This document shows, one piece after another, positions 44,224 through 55,478 of a DNA stretch of 64,000 nt (its first letter is position 1; every line of letters begins with the position of its first letter). The translations under genes were made by a program, and so were the position numbers. The notes beneath the pieces were generated by a model. The model saw only the letters and a list, made by a program, of their open reading frames with translations, had not been told where the DNA came from and made no database searches. Source of the DNA: Listeria fleischmannii subsp. fleischmannii LU2006-1 (GTDB taxonomy: Bacteria; Bacillota; Bacilli; Lactobacillales; Listeriaceae); NCBI RefSeq assembly GCF_000344175.1, contig NZ_ALWW01000010.1, forward strand, positions 1 through 64,000, given 5' to 3'.

Positions 44224-44873
44224 GGCTGAAAATTGCACTGACAAAAGGTCGCCTAGAGGACGAGGCTGTGCGTCTACTCACGAAAGCACAGGTAGATTGT
44301 TCGGTTTTGGCGGATAAAAAACGGAAACTGATTTTTCAAAGTGAAACGGATGAGATTGATTTTTTCTTAGTCAAAGCGGTTGATGTGCTCACCTATGTGA
44401 AACACGGAGCGGCAGACATTGGTATTGTAGGTCGCGATGTTTTACTTGAGGCGGCGAGCAGTTACTACGAGGTGCTGGACTTAAAAATTGGCGTTTGTCG
44501 CTTTTGCTTGGCGGCTCCTAAAACGTTTGATCCGACAGATTATAAGCGGAAAGTAATTGCAACAAAATATCCGAATGTCACCGAAGCTTTTTTTAGGCAA
44601 CGCGGTGAGGATGTTGAAATTATTAAAATCGAAGGTTCGGTTGAAATTGCGCCGCTACTTGGTTTAGCAGACGCTATCGTTGACATTGTTGAAACCGGCG
44701 CGACACTTCGTGATAATGGTCTTGTGATTTTTGAGACGATTCATCCCATTTCGGCGCGACTTATTGTAAATAAGGCATCTCTTAAGCAAAATAAAACGCG
44801 GATTTTTTCATTAATTGACAAGCTACAACTGGTTTTAAAGGAGGAGACGGCGGATGAAACGATTAACGGGTAA
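44220..44873 (+). CDS. hisG: ATP phosphoribosyltransferase, short form
   Basis: 217 residues from a TTG start that overlaps the hisZ stop. The short HisG lacks the C-terminal regulatory domain, consistent with HisZ. Motifs: [28 protein letters not shown] and the PRPP loop [22 protein letters not shown]. It joins ATP and PRPP to phosphoribosyl-ATP. Confidence 0.95.
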   Translation: MRLKIALTKGRLEDEAVRLLTKAQVDCSVLADKKRKLIFQSETDEIDFFLVKAVDVLTYVKHGAADIGIVGRDVLLEAASSYYEVLDLKIGVCRFCLAAPKTFDPTDYKRKVIATKYPNVTEAFFRQRGEDVEIIKIEGSVEIAPLLGLADAIVDIVETGATLRDNGLVIFETIHPISARLIVNKASLKQNKTRIFSLIDKLQLVLKEETADETING

Positions 44874-46128
44874 TGTGGCGACGATAACACGTGAGTTGCG
44901 TGAGCGCGAATGGGAACAAGATTTTTCGGATATAAGTCGCACCGTTTTAGATATTATAGCGGATGTAAGAAAAAACGGAGACGCGGCTTTGGTTCGTTTG
45001 ACGAAAGCGTTTGACGGGGTAGATTTAACGGCATTTAAAGTGTCGGATGCTGAAATTGATGCGGCTTATAAATCGGTGCCAAGTGAGCTTATTTCCGCTC
45101 TTGAAACTGCACGTAAGAATATTTATGACTATCACGAAAAACAAAAACGCAGTGGTTTTTTAGACAGTGAAAAAGAAGGGGTTATTCGGGGGATGCGTGT
45201 GACGCCGCTTGAATCAGTTGGGATTTATGTGCCTGGTGGTACGGCGAGTTACCCGTCAAGTGTCCTTATGAACGCGATTCCGGCTAAAGTCGCTGGGGTT
45301 CAAAAGGTGGTTATGGTGACACCGCCTGATGCTCATTTAAATCCGGCCATTCTCGCTGCCGCAAAAATGGCCGGCGTAGATGAAGTTTTCACGATTGGCG
45401 GGGCCCAAGCGATTGCGGCACTAGCTTACGGCACGGAAACGATTCCGTCAGTTTCAAAAATTGTCGGTCCAGGAAATATTTATGTGGCGACAGCAAAACG
45501 TGAAGTTTTCGGTCAAGTGGGCATTGATATGCTTGCGGGCCCCTCGGAAATTCTTATTTTAGCAGACGAATTGGCGAATCCCGCATATCTCGCTGCCGAT
45601 TTATTATCGCAGGCTGAACATGATGAACGCGCGCGAATTACACTAGTCACCACCTCAAAATCGCTTATTGATGCGACTGAACGCGCGCTTGCTGAACAAA
45701 TTAGTACTTTAGAAAGAAAAGCGATTTGTGAAGTGGCCCTTCAAAACGGACATTTCATTTTAGCAGAAAGTGTCTCGGATATGTTCCAAATTACAAATGA
45801 AATTGCGCCTGAACACCTGGAAATTCAGATGGATAATCCGCTACTTTATTTACCTCAAATTAAAAATGCGGGCTCGATTTTCCTCGGCAAGTTCTCATCC
45901 GAACCACTTGGCGATTATATAGCCGGACCCAATCATGTGATTCCAACTGCCGGCACAGCCAAATTTTCATCCCCACTTGGCGTGGATGATTTTACGAAAC
46001 GTTCAAGTTTTATTTTATATTCGAAAGAAGCCTTACAAAATGAAGCCACTGATGTCATCACTTTAGCCCATTCAGAAGGCCTGACCGCTCACGCGCGCGC
46101 CATTCAAATTCGATTGGAGGAAGAATAA
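44854..46128 (+). CDS. hisD: Histidinol dehydrogenase
   Basis: 424 residues; ATG inside the hisG 3' end with GGAGG upstream (20-base overlap). Signatures: [28 protein letters not shown], the zinc/substrate region [12 protein letters not shown], and IAPEHLEI. It oxidises histidinol to histidine in two NAD-dependent steps. Confidence 0.96.
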   Translation: MKRLTGNVATITRELREREWEQDFSDISRTVLDIIADVRKNGDAALVRLTKAFDGVDLTAFKVSDAEIDAAYKSVPSELISALETARKNIYDYHEKQKRSGFLDSEKEGVIRGMRVTPLESVGIYVPGGTASYPSSVLMNAIPAKVAGVQKVVMVTPPDAHLNPAILAAAKMAGVDEVFTIGGAQAIAALAYGTETIPSVSKIVGPGNIYVATAKREVFGQVGIDMLAGPSEILILADELANPAYLAADLLSQAEHDERARITLVTTSKSLIDATERALAEQISTLERKAICEVALQNGHFILAESVSDMFQITNEIAPEHLEIQMDNPLLYLPQIKNAGSIFLGKFSSEPLGDYIAGPNHVIPTAGTAKFSSPLGVDDFTKRSSFILYSKEALQNEATDVITLAHSEGLTAHARAIQIRLEEE

Positions 46129-46129
46129 A

Positions 46130-46714
46130 ATGAGAAGTGCAAGTCTAAATCGCAAAACGGGTGAAACCAATATTACATTAGAACTTCAGCTTGATAAACA
46201 AAATGCCTCGAATATTCAAACGGGTGTTGGTTTTTTGGATCATATGCTCTCACTGTTTGCTAAACACGCGCGCCTGAGTCTTGTTTGCGACGCTTCGGGA
46301 GATACGGAAGTCGATTTTCACCATGTAACAGAAGATATTGGGATTGTGCTTGGGCAGTGTCTTTTGGAAGCGCTCGGTGATAAGGCGCAAATTAATCGTT
46401 ACGGAAACGCTTTTGTACCAATGGATGAGAGTCTTGGGCACTGTGCGCTCGATCTTTCCGGACGGAGTTTTCTTGTGTTTGATGCACCGTTTGAACGGGA
46501 TAAAGTGGGCGATTTTGATACCGAACTTGTGCAAGAATTTTTCCAAGCTGTCGCGGCAAATGCTAAAATGACGCTACATTTACGTGTCCTTTACGGGCAA
46601 AATACCCATCATAAAATTGAGTCACTTTTTAAAGCTTTTGGACGTGCACTCGCTGTAGCGGTTCAGATTAATCCACAAATTGAAGGCGTAAACTCGACGA
46701 AAGGAGTGCTGTAA
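46130..46714 (+). CDS. hisB: Imidazoleglycerol-phosphate dehydratase
   Basis: 194 residues, the monofunctional form. Signatures [31 protein letters not shown] and [17 protein letters not shown] carry the manganese-binding His and Glu residues. It starts 1 base after hisD. The phosphatase function is supplied by separate HisK. Confidence 0.96.
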   Translation: MRSASLNRKTGETNITLELQLDKQNASNIQTGVGFLDHMLSLFAKHARLSLVCDASGDTEVDFHHVTEDIGIVLGQCLLEALGDKAQINRYGNAFVPMDESLGHCALDLSGRSFLVFDAPFERDKVGDFDTELVQEFFQAVAANAKMTLHLRVLYGQNTHHKIESLFKAFGRALAVAVQINPQIEGVNSTKGVL

Positions 46715-47344
46715 ATGATTGCGATTATTGACTATGATACAGGAAATACAAGCAGTCTAAAAAAAGCACTCGATTTTGTGGGACTTTCTAGCCAAATTAC
46801 GGCTGACCCGGCTCAAATACAAGCAGCAAGTGGCATTATCCTTCCCGGCGTGGGCGCCTTCCCTCTTGCCATGGCCAAACTCGAAGAAAGAAAACTCATC
46901 GCACCCATTTTAGCCGCAGCAAAATCAGGAAAACCGCTTCTTGGAATTTGCTTAGGTATGCAACTTCTTCTTACTTCAAGCGAAGAGCACACTTTGACAA
47001 AGGGACTCGATTTAATTCCTGGAAAAGTTAAAAAAATTCCTGAAAAAGCGGGATTTAAAATCCCTCATATGGGTTGGAATAATCTAATCGTTCGTAAGGA
47101 AAATAAGCTTACGGAAAATCTAAACGGACGTTATGTCTATTTTGTACATTCTTATTTTGCAGACACAGATTCGACTTATATTTCTGCTGTTACAACGCAC
47201 AGTCAGGTGGTGCCGGCGCTCATTCAAAATAACAATGTTTACGGGGCGCAGTTTCATCCCGAAAAAAGCGGCGATGTTGGTTTAGAAATTTTACGTCAGT
47301 TTAAGAAGGTTGTAAAATGCGCGTCTACCCAGCAATTGACATAA
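46715..47344 (+). CDS. hisH: Imidazole glycerol phosphate synthase, glutaminase subunit
   Basis: 209 residues, class I glutamine amidotransferase: TGNTSSLKKAL, oxyanion strand LPGVGAF, nucleophile Cys in GICLGMQLLL, and the His-Glu of QFHPEKSGD. It supplies ammonia to HisF. It overlaps hisA by 28 bases, so the annotated C terminus may be longer than in related proteins. Confidence 0.95.
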   Translation: MIAIIDYDTGNTSSLKKALDFVGLSSQITADPAQIQAASGIILPGVGAFPLAMAKLEERKLIAPILAAAKSGKPLLGICLGMQLLLTSSEEHTLTKGLDLIPGKVKKIPEKAGFKIPHMGWNNLIVRKENKLTENLNGRYVYFVHSYFADTDSTYISAVTTHSQVVPALIQNNNVYGAQFHPEKSGDVGLEILRQFKKVVKCASTQQLT

Positions 47345-48036
47345 AAAATGGTAAGTGTGTACGACTTTATCAAGGCGATTTCGCGAAGGAAACTGTGGTG
47401 AATCCAAATCCCGTTGAACAAGCTTTGGCCTTTCAAAAACAAGGCGCTTCGTATTTGCATATTGTGGATTTAGACGGCGCATTAAACGGTGAGCCTGTCA
47501 ATCTTGCTTTAATAAAAGAAATCGGGGTAAAAACGGGGCTCGCTATTCAAGTGGGTGGCGGAATTCGTGATATGCGGCAAGTGGCGGCGTATTTAAACAG
47601 CGGAATTAGTCGAGTGATTATTGGTTCAAGCGCTGTCTCCTCCCCCGAATTTGTGCACGAGGCGATTAGCCAGTACGGCGAAAAAATCGTGATTGGAATC
47701 GATGCCAAAAACGGCTTTGTGGCTACAAATGGTTGGCTAGAAACAAGCGACATCACTTTTACTGATTTCGCTATTCAGATGGAAAAATTAGGTGCTAAAA
47801 CGCTCATTTTCACGGACGTTGGGCGCGACGGTACACTTTCCGGTCCGAATTTCGAACAACTTAGCGCCTTACAAAGCGCCGTAAGCTGCGCCATTATAGC
47901 TTCTGGCGGCGTTAAAAACCAAGCCGATTTAGTAGCCTTAAAAAATCAAAACCTAGCAGGCGCAATCGCTGGAAAAGCCCTTTATAGTGGCCTTTTAAAC
48001 TTTAAAGAAATTTTGGAGGTGGAAAACGAATGCTAA
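47317..48036 (+). CDS. hisA: ProFAR isomerase (HisA)
   Basis: 239 residues, TIM barrel: [21 protein letters not shown] with the catalytic Asp 8, QVGGGIRDM, and [12 protein letters not shown] with the second catalytic Asp. It opens the ribose of ProFAR to give PRFAR. It starts inside the 3' end of hisH and overlaps hisF by 7 bases. Confidence 0.95.
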   Translation: MRVYPAIDIKNGKCVRLYQGDFAKETVVNPNPVEQALAFQKQGASYLHIVDLDGALNGEPVNLALIKEIGVKTGLAIQVGGGIRDMRQVAAYLNSGISRVIIGSSAVSSPEFVHEAISQYGEKIVIGIDAKNGFVATNGWLETSDITFTDFAIQMEKLGAKTLIFTDVGRDGTLSGPNFEQLSALQSAVSCAIIASGGVKNQADLVALKNQNLAGAIAGKALYSGLLNFKEILEVENEC

Positions 48037-48785
48037 CAAAACGCATTATCCCGTGCCTCGACGTCACAAACGGGCGTGTTGTAAAAGGCGTCAACTTCGT
48101 TTCCTTACAAGACGTCGGTGACCCCGTTGAAATCGCCAAAGCCTATAACCTAGCGGGCGCTGACGAACTTGTTTTCCTTGATATTACTGCGACTCATGAG
48201 GCAAGAAAGACCATGGTGGATGTGGTCCAAAAAACCGCCGAACAAGTTTTCATTCCACTAACAGTTGGCGGCGGAATTCAAACAACCGCCGAAATCCAAG
48301 CGCTTTTAAAGGCCGGTGCGGATAAAATTTCATTAAATTCAGCGGCCATAAAACGCCCCGAGCTCATTAAAGAAGCGGCCGAAAAATTCGGTAGTCAGTG
48401 TATCGTAGTTGCGATTGATGCCAAGCGCATAGCAGATTCTTGGCACGTTTTTACACACGGTGGTCGAATGGATACAGGCCTTGATGCCGTTTTATGGGCC
48501 CAAAAAGCGGAAGCACTGGGCGCCGGCGAAATTTTACTCACTAGCATGGACGGTGACGGTACAAAAAACGGGTATGATATCCCATTAACCAAAACGATTT
48601 CAAGCGCCGTCAAAATCCCTGTTATCGCGTCTGGGGGTTGCGGAAGCGCCTCACATATGGCCGAGTGCTTTCAACAAACAGAAGCAAGCGCAGCCTTAGC
48701 CGCAAGTATTTTCCACTACGGTGAACTTGAAATTTCGGACGTGAAGAGTGAACTACAAAAAAATTTAGTGGAGGTGCGCTCATGA
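48030..48785 (+). CDS. hisF: Imidazole glycerol phosphate synthase, cyclase subunit
   Basis: 251 residues, TIM barrel: [19 protein letters not shown] with catalytic Asp 11, [12 protein letters not shown], and [14 protein letters not shown] with the second Asp, then [13 protein letters not shown]. With HisH it makes imidazole glycerol phosphate and AICAR. GGAGG upstream; overlaps hisA and hisI. Confidence 0.95.
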   Translation: MLTKRIIPCLDVTNGRVVKGVNFVSLQDVGDPVEIAKAYNLAGADELVFLDITATHEARKTMVDVVQKTAEQVFIPLTVGGGIQTTAEIQALLKAGADKISLNSAAIKRPELIKEAAEKFGSQCIVVAIDAKRIADSWHVFTHGGRMDTGLDAVLWAQKAEALGAGEILLTSMDGDGTKNGYDIPLTKTISSAVKIPVIASGGCGSASHMAECFQQTEASAALAASIFHYGELEISDVKSELQKNLVEVRS

Positions 48786-49102
48786 AAATCGACTTCACAA
48801 AAGGACTCGTCCCGGCAATTATTATCGATGATGAAAACGGCGAAGTGCTTATGCTCGCCTACATGAACGAAGAAAGTCTCAAGAAAACCATTGAAACAGG
48901 CTACACTTGGTTTTTTTCAAGAAAAAGGCAAGCTCTTTGGAATAAAGGAGCAACAAGTGGGCATGTGCAAAAGGTCGCACAAATAACAGCGGACTGCGAT
49001 TTTGATACCTTACTAATTCGCGTCCACCAAACAGGTCCCGCCTGTCATTTAGGATCGCGCTCTTGCTTCACAAATCAAATAACGGAGGTGCCTACATGTT
49101 AG
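48782..49102 (+). CDS. hisI: Phosphoribosyl-AMP cyclohydrolase
   Basis: 106 residues, single-domain form: [34 protein letters not shown], and the metal-binding [11 protein letters not shown]...[12 protein letters not shown] with conserved Cys. It hydrolyses the purine ring of PR-AMP. ATGA overlap with hisF and a short overlap with hisE. Confidence 0.95.
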   Translation: MKIDFTKGLVPAIIIDDENGEVLMLAYMNEESLKKTIETGYTWFFSRKRQALWNKGATSGHVQKVAQITADCDFDTLLIRVHQTGPACHLGSRSCFTNQITEVPTC

Positions 49103-49408
49103 AAAATTTATATGCTGAAATCAAAAGTCGAAAAACCTCGCCAAAAGAAGGTTCCTATACAACCTATTTGTTCGACCAAGGTTTAGATAAAATTTTAAAA
49201 AAAAGTGGGCGAAGAAGCGACCGAAGTTGTGATTGCGGCTAAAAATGAAAAAGCCGAATTAATTAGCGAAACAGCCGATTTAACCTATCATTTACTTGTC
49301 CTCCTTGTGGAGTCTGGCGTAACGCTTTCTGAAATTGAAGAAAAATTAACGGAACGCGTTGGTCGTATTAGTAAAACTAGTGACCGCAAGGAAATCCGTG
49401 ATTTGTGA
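49096..49408 (+). pseudogene. hisE: Phosphoribosyl-ATP pyrophosphohydrolase, frameshifted
   Basis: ATG at 49096 with GGAGGTG upstream. [22 protein letters not shown]... to LDKILKK is followed by a run of eight A at 49195-49203, after which the frame is wrong. With seven A it continues [34 protein letters not shown] to EIRDL and stops at 49408, about 103 residues, normal for HisE. Every other his gene is intact, so a homopolymer sequencing indel is the likeliest cause; a real break would make the strain a histidine auxotroph. Confidence 0.92.
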
Positions 49409-49622
49409 CGAAAATGTAATGTTATTCTATCAAATTGTAAGCCTATGAACAGGATTAAACAGGTTAAATCTTCTATACTTATTTTATCGGAGAAAGTTAC
49501 TTTACCTAAAGAACAACTTGTGATTCCTCTTCGAGACAAACGACTTTTTGTCTATTCATTAAGTTTCCCAATTATCCCTTGATTTTGTCTCAGAAGATCA
49601 CAACTCCAATTAACTCCCTGTT
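49409..49622 (+). other. Long 3' region between hisE and the his terminator
   Basis: About 210 bases without an accepted gene. A 45-codon open frame (49446-49583) has no ribosome site. No riboswitch or repeat recognised. Confidence 0.5.
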
Positions 49623-49657
49623 TTCCCGCGCGTCCCCCCGCGCGGGAATTTTTTTGT
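49623..49657 (+). terminator. his operon terminator
   Basis: CCCGCGCG / CGCGCGGG, an unusually GC-rich 8-bp stem, with a T7 tail. Confidence 0.9.
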
Positions 49658-49663
49658 GTGAAA

Positions 49664-49699
49664 CAAAAAGACTGTAACACTAAATAGCGTTACAGTCCT
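49664..49699 (-). terminator. Terminator of the membrane-anchored protein gene at 49703
   Basis: GACTGTAAC / GTTACAGTC stem, then T-rich on the minus strand. It is convergent with the his terminator. Confidence 0.8.
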
Positions 49700-49702
49700 T
49701 AT

Positions 49703-50071
49703 TCAAAATTGAGATGGATCGGTTTCAATCCCTACAAAAAGTTTTCCATCTTTTTCGTAAATAATGGAATGAGGAAAATCCTCTCCACCTTTTCTACTAT
49801 AAAGACTGGTTCCTTTTGGTAAATCATTAGACTCGAAATTCTTTTCAGGAACCTCACTTTCCCCAATTTTTTCTTTGACATTCCCTAATTCAGCTATTAT
49901 TTCCTTTTCAGAGCTCGGTTCATCTGTAAGCGTATAAACTAAATTACCCACCATGACCATATTAGAGACATTTTCTTTTTTATACGATTGATAAGCGAAA
50001 TAACATACTCCTATTGCAAGAACTATTATAATACTTGTTATTATTCCTTTTTGAATAAACTTTGACATCAT
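49703..50071 (-). CDS. Membrane-anchored protein of unknown function
   Basis: About 122 residues; start at 50071 where GAGGGG lies 7 bases upstream (the frame is open 33 codons further without support). One N-terminal membrane segment (IITSIIIVLAIGVCYFAY), then an extracellular domain of about 95 residues (MVMVGNLVYTLTDEPSSEKEIIAELGNV...LPKGTSLYSRKGGEDFPHSIIYEKDGKLFVG), reminiscent of small DUF lipoprotein-type beta domains. No family recognised. Single gene. Confidence 0.68.
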   Translation of the reverse strand: MMSKFIQKGIITSIIIVLAIGVCYFAYQSYKKENVSNMVMVGNLVYTLTDEPSSEKEIIAELGNVKEKIGESEVPEKNFESNDLPKGTSLYSRKGGEDFPHSIIYEKDGKLFVGIETDPSQF

Positions 50072-50338
50072 TCTGCTTCCCCTCTCCTGATGTATTATGA
50101 TATGTGATAAAAATAGTTTATCATGAACTAATTTTATTTGACAATTATTCTTACAAATCCCCATTATCATACGATTTCATGAGAAGTACTAATAAATTTA
50201 AATTTTTCCGAAAATTTGTTTTTTTACTTGCCAGAGGTATTTTTAACATGGTAAACTTGACAACAAGAGTAAGATAAATTTACGAATTAGTGCGTTTATG
50301 CGAAATATCTAACATAGCTTGTACACTAATCATACTGA

Positions 50339-51728
<1,390 letters not shown>

Positions 51729-51772
51729 AACCTGCGTATGATACTCTTGAAAAACAAAATAGTCCTATATAA

Positions 51773-51803
51773 AAAGCTAAGTGAACATGGTTCACTTAGC
51801 TTT
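51773..51803 (+). terminator. gdhA terminator / left flanking hairpin of repeat copy D
   Basis: 31-base hairpin AAAGCTAAGTGAAC / GTTCACTTAGCTTT. It repeats directly at 51979-52009 with one mismatch. Confidence 0.88.
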
Positions 51804-51978
51804 TAGCTTGTAGAAAAACTCAAAGTTTAAGCAAAACAAAACGCTTCTCACCAAGATCAGACTGCTGACAAATGGTGAGATTCTAGGCAAAGCCGAGTAC
51901 CAGAGCGGAGCGTACTAGTGTACGTGAGCACCGGAACGGAGACCCTAACAACGAAGATTGCCGTTTGTCAGCAGTCTG
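51804..51978 (+). repeat. Terminator-associated intergenic repeat, copy D (175 bp)
   Basis: Begins AGCTTGTAGAAAAACTCAAA and ends TTTGTCAGCAGTCTG, with the perfect 16-bp inverted repeat (51857-51872 with 51964-51979). It lacks about 54 bases of the centre present in copies A and C. It lies between two near-identical gdhA terminator hairpins. Confidence 0.88.
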
Positions 51979-52009
51979 AAAGCTAAGTGAACATGATTCA
52001 CTTAGCTTT
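51979..52009 (+). terminator. Right flanking hairpin of repeat copy D
   Basis: Second copy of the gdhA terminator hairpin, ending in TTTT. Confidence 0.85.
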
Positions 52010-52042
52010 TATTGCAAATTAGTCTATCCTTTTTACGGAATG

Positions 52043-52051
52043 TGGTATAAT
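52043..52051 (+). promoter_or_regulatory. Extended -10 promoter of the lactonase gene
   Basis: TGGTATAAT, a perfect extended -10, 37 bases before the start; no good -35. Confidence 0.6.
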
Positions 52052-52087
52052 AAGCCGTGAAATCACTTTTTTATAGAGGAGGAATTA

Positions 52088-53131
52088 ATGATGACGAATA
52101 AAACCGCAACCGCATACATTGGTACATATACAAAAGTGGAGAGCAAGGGAATTTATCGCCTTGTGATTGACCGCGAAACTGGCGAAGTTTTAGAAAACAA
52201 ACATGCGGGAACGATGGATAATCCCACATATTTAAAAATTTCAGATGATGAGAAATATCTTTATTCTGTTGCAAAAGATGGAGATAAGGGTGGTCTTGCT
52301 GCTTTTAAGATAAAAGAAGACGGATCACTTGAGCTTTTAAATCAACAAGTCCAAACAGGGAATCCTCCTTGTTATGTGGATGCTTCGTCTGATAATTCCA
52401 TAGTCGTTTCTGCCAACTATCATTTAGGAACGATTATTAGTTATCCGACAAAAGACGGTGCACTAGGCGAAATTATTTCAGAAATTGAGCATACTGGGAA
52501 AAGCGTTCACGAACGCCAAGAGAAACCGCACGCGCATTATGCCGGCTTTTCTCCCGATCAAAAATTTATTATAACATGTGATCTTGGAACGGATTATGTG
52601 ACGACTTATAGCGCTTCGTCCGGTAAACTTGAAAAAGTCTCTGATCTTTTACTCACACCTGGAAGCGGACCGCGAAATCTCGTTTTCCACCCAAATGCGA
52701 AATATGTGTATATTATGACGGAGTTAACGTCAGATGTTGTAGTAGCTGAGTATAATAGCGAAAACGGTGAGCTCACTGTTGTCCAAACGATTCCTTCTCT
52801 TCCGTCTGATTTTACAGAAGAAAATAAAGGGAGTGCAATTCATATTTCTAATGATGGTCGTTTCCTCTATGTTTCTAACCGCGGACAAGATGCGATTGTT
52901 TCTTTCCAAATTGGTGAAAACGGGCAGTTAAGTTTACTTGAAACAGTACCTGTGCAAGGTATTGGGCCGCGTGACTTTGATTTAGATAAGACGGGCGAAA
53001 TCCTCGTTGCAACTAATGAAAACTCAAATAATGTGACGATTTTTAGCGTGAATAAAGAAACCGGTAAACTCACCCTCTTACAAAAAGACATCAAAGTTCC
53101 AGAACCGGTTTGTGTGAAATTTATGAAATAA
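52088..53131 (+). CDS. Lactonase family protein (6-phosphogluconolactonase-like beta-propeller)
   Basis: 347 residues, seven-bladed propeller of the YkgB/Pgl type. Recurrent blade motifs: YIGTYTKVESKGIYRLVID, VSANYHLGTIISYP, PHAHYAGFSPDQKFIITCDLG, GSGPRNLVFHPNAKYVYIMTEL, GSAIHISNDGRFLYVSNRG and GIGPRDFDLDKTGEILVATN. The conserved His and Arg of the lactonase site are in place. It would hydrolyse 6-phosphogluconolactone in the pentose phosphate pathway. GAGGAGG upstream. It corresponds by order to lmo0558. Confidence 0.85.
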   Translation: MMTNKTATAYIGTYTKVESKGIYRLVIDRETGEVLENKHAGTMDNPTYLKISDDEKYLYSVAKDGDKGGLAAFKIKEDGSLELLNQQVQTGNPPCYVDASSDNSIVVSANYHLGTIISYPTKDGALGEIISEIEHTGKSVHERQEKPHAHYAGFSPDQKFIITCDLGTDYVTTYSASSGKLEKVSDLLLTPGSGPRNLVFHPNAKYVYIMTELTSDVVVAEYNSENGELTVVQTIPSLPSDFTEENKGSAIHISNDGRFLYVSNRGQDAIVSFQIGENGQLSLLETVPVQGIGPRDFDLDKTGEILVATNENSNNVTIFSVNKETGKLTLLQKDIKVPEPVCVKFMK

Positions 53132-53133
53132 GC

Positions 53134-53164
53134 AAAAAGCCATGCAACTTGTGCATGGCTTTTA
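53134..53164. terminator. Bidirectional terminator between lactonase and phosphoglycerate mutase genes
   Basis: AAAAGCCATGCA / TGCATGGCTTTT hairpin with A and T tracts on both sides. Confidence 0.9.
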
Positions 53165-53848
53165 TACTTTCTGACCTGCTAAGATGTAATGCGTGTCATT
53201 CACCGATTCCACCCTTATTTCCCCGTTTTCATACACCATTTTCGTAATACTCGCATTTTCAATAAACGGATCCACAAGTTCCGGGGCCAAAATCGTCAAA
53301 TAAGAATTGATCGTCATGCCGTGCGTCACCACTAAAACATGTTTTTCAAAGTCGCCCGTTTGCTCTTCAATCATCTGGTCTAAAGCGCGAAGTAAACGCG
53401 CCTCCATTACTGCCCAGCTTTCTGAAAGACCGGTTTCGTCAAGCTCACTAACCGCCTCTGCCACCAATTGAAAGCCCTTAGGGCCTAAATTCATCATGCC
53501 TTCTTCGGTTGTCTCAAAACCTAAATGGCGCATGACAGTGCCAAACATTTCTTCATTCGGCGTGCCTTCAAATTTCCCAAAGCAAAATTCCCGCAAATCT
53601 AAAAGACTATTTTTCTTTAAATGCGTCTGTTTACTTTCGGTTAAAATAATATCCGCCGTTTCAATCGTGCGTCCACGGTCACTTGTATAAACCGCATCAA
53701 AGGCAATATCTAACCCGCGTCCTAAGTATGCCGCCACATTTCTTCCTTCTTCTGTTAACGGCGAATCTGACCAGCCTTGCACTTTTTCAAGCGTATTCAG
53801 TAGCGTTTTTCCGTGCCTTGTCATATAAAAATTTATTTTTGCAACCAA
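53162..53848 (-). CDS. Histidine phosphatase family protein (phosphoglycerate mutase-like)
   Basis: 228 residues, TTG start with an AGGGGG site upstream. N-terminal phosphohistidine motif FYMTRHGKTLLN, QGWSDSPLTEEGR, YTSDRGRTIETADI, LREFCFGKFEGTP, and the second catalytic His in VLVVTHGMTIN. It is likely to be a phosphatase for small phosphate esters or a cofactor-dependent mutase; the exact substrate cannot be told. Convergent with the lactonase gene. It corresponds by order to lmo0557. Confidence 0.87.
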   Translation of the reverse strand: MVAKINFYMTRHGKTLLNTLEKVQGWSDSPLTEEGRNVAAYLGRGLDIAFDAVYTSDRGRTIETADIILTESKQTHLKKNSLLDLREFCFGKFEGTPNEEMFGTVMRHLGFETTEEGMMNLGPKGFQLVAEAVSELDETGLSESWAVMEARLLRALDQMIEEQTGDFEKHVLVVTHGMTINSYLTILAPELVDPFIENASITKMVYENGEIRVESVNDTHYILAGQKV

Positions 53849-53924
53849 TTTGATATCGCCCCCTTCCCTTTTATATTAGCAAAGTAGCAACAAAAAAGGA
53901 ACCGTTTTCAGGTCCCAAATTTGG

Positions 53925-55410
53925 TTAATCTACACCGCGCATATATTTTTTAAGCATTGGTGACATTAAGAACAGTAAAATCGCAAATCCAATGGCGATA
54001 AAACCGGTGATTCCAAAGTACGCAACCTCCGTTTTAGCGCTGAAAAATTGCGTCGCTTGTGCATTAAACGCCTGCCCCATACTATCAGCTAAAAACCATA
54101 AACTCATGGTTTGCGATGAAAAGGCCGCTGGAGCCAGTTTCGTTGTAGCAGATAAGCCAACTGGTGAAATAAACATCTCCCCAACGATACAAATAAAGAA
54201 GCTCCCAACTAACCAAAGCGGGCTAACAAGCGTTGTCGTATTCCCATTTATAATCCCCGGAAACATCATAAGAACGAAGGATAATCCGGCAAAAAACAAT
54301 CCAAGAGCAAATTTCTTAGGAGTCGATGGCTGCCTGTCGCCTAGTTTCGTCCAAATAAAAGCAAATACGGGCGATAAAATAATAATGAACACCGGATTCA
54401 ACGATTGAAAATTAGCAGGATTTAATGTGAAGCCGAAAATATCCAGTTGTGTCCGCTCTGCCGCAAAAATCGCAAGTGTCGTCGAGCCTTGTTCTTCAAT
54501 CATCCAAAATAAAACGGCGATTAAAAAAAGTGGAATGTACGCGTAAAGTCTTGAACGTTCTTCTTTTGTGGTTTTTTTACTGCGACTCATCACAACAAAA
54601 TAAGCAAATGGAATCGCAACACCTAGAATGGTCACGGCTAAAATAATCGTATTGATTGTAAAACTTCCTGTTATAAAGGCAATTGCGGCAATTAAAGCGC
54701 CGATTGCAACTACTAAAGCAAGCGCAAACCAAACGAATTTTCCTCTTTCAGAACGTGTTAGTGGGTTAGGTATTTCTTTTCCAGCCTCTTTTAAATACAG
54801 TTTTCCGGTAATGACGTAAACAATTAGTCCTACTGCCATCCCAATTGCTGCGACGCTAAATCCGGCGTGAAAGCTATCCGTTGCGCCCCAAATACCTGAA
54901 ACAATGAAAGGAGCAATAAACGCGCCTAAATTTATTCCCATATAAAAAATACTAAATCCGGCATCTCGTCTATTATCGCCTTTTTCATATAAATCTCCGA
55001 CAACATTTGACACATTCGGTTTTAAAAAGCCTGTCCCTAAAATGATGAGAGCCATAGAGAAAAATAGCGCTGTTGCTCCCATTGGAAGAGCTAGAACAAT
55101 GTGCCCTGCCATAATTAAAACGCCGCCCCAGAAAATCGTGCGTCTTGAACCGAGTACCCGGTCAGCCGCCCAGCCGCCGATAACCCCTGACATATACACG
55201 AGTGACCCGTAAATGGACATAATCGCAGTGGATGTGCCCTGGCTAAAACCTAGACCCCCATCCGAAACTTGTGTATACATATAATAAAGTAATAATGCGC
55301 GCATCCCGTAGTAAGAAAAGCGCTCCCAAAATTCGGTGAAAAATAATGTCGTTAAGCCTCTAGGATGCCCAAAAAAAAGTTTTTTCCTTCTGCACCGTGT
55401 TCACCTTCAT
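53925..55410 (-). pseudogene. dtpT: Di-/tripeptide proton symporter (POT family), frameshifted at its start
   Basis: ATG at 55410 or GTG at 55404 (G-rich ribosome site) opens NTVQKEKTFF, then a run of eight T near 55372-55379 shifts the frame. With seven T it reads GHPRGLTTLFFTEFWERFSYYGMRALLLYYM, the ExxERF motif of proton-coupled peptide transporters, and continues intact for 459 codons with about fourteen membrane segments (GFLKPNVSNVVGDLYEKGDNRRDAGFSIFYMGINLGAF, FWMIEEQGSTTL). It imports di- and tripeptides. It corresponds to lmo0555. A sequencing indel is likely. Confidence 0.9.
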
Positions 55411-55428
55411 TTCCCCCTTTATTTGGAT

Positions 55429-55465
55429 AAAAAAAGAAGGTCATAATTCGTTTTATTATGACCTC
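55429..55465 (-). terminator. Terminator of the alcohol dehydrogenase gene
   Basis: AGGTCATAAT / ATTATGACCT stem followed by T7 on the minus strand. Confidence 0.88.
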
Positions 55466-55478
55466 CAGTCTTCGTTGT

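Noticed and set aside
49446-49583. 45-codon open frame after hisE
   Set aside because: No ribosome site and no similarity recognised; it lies in the long 3' region of the his operon.
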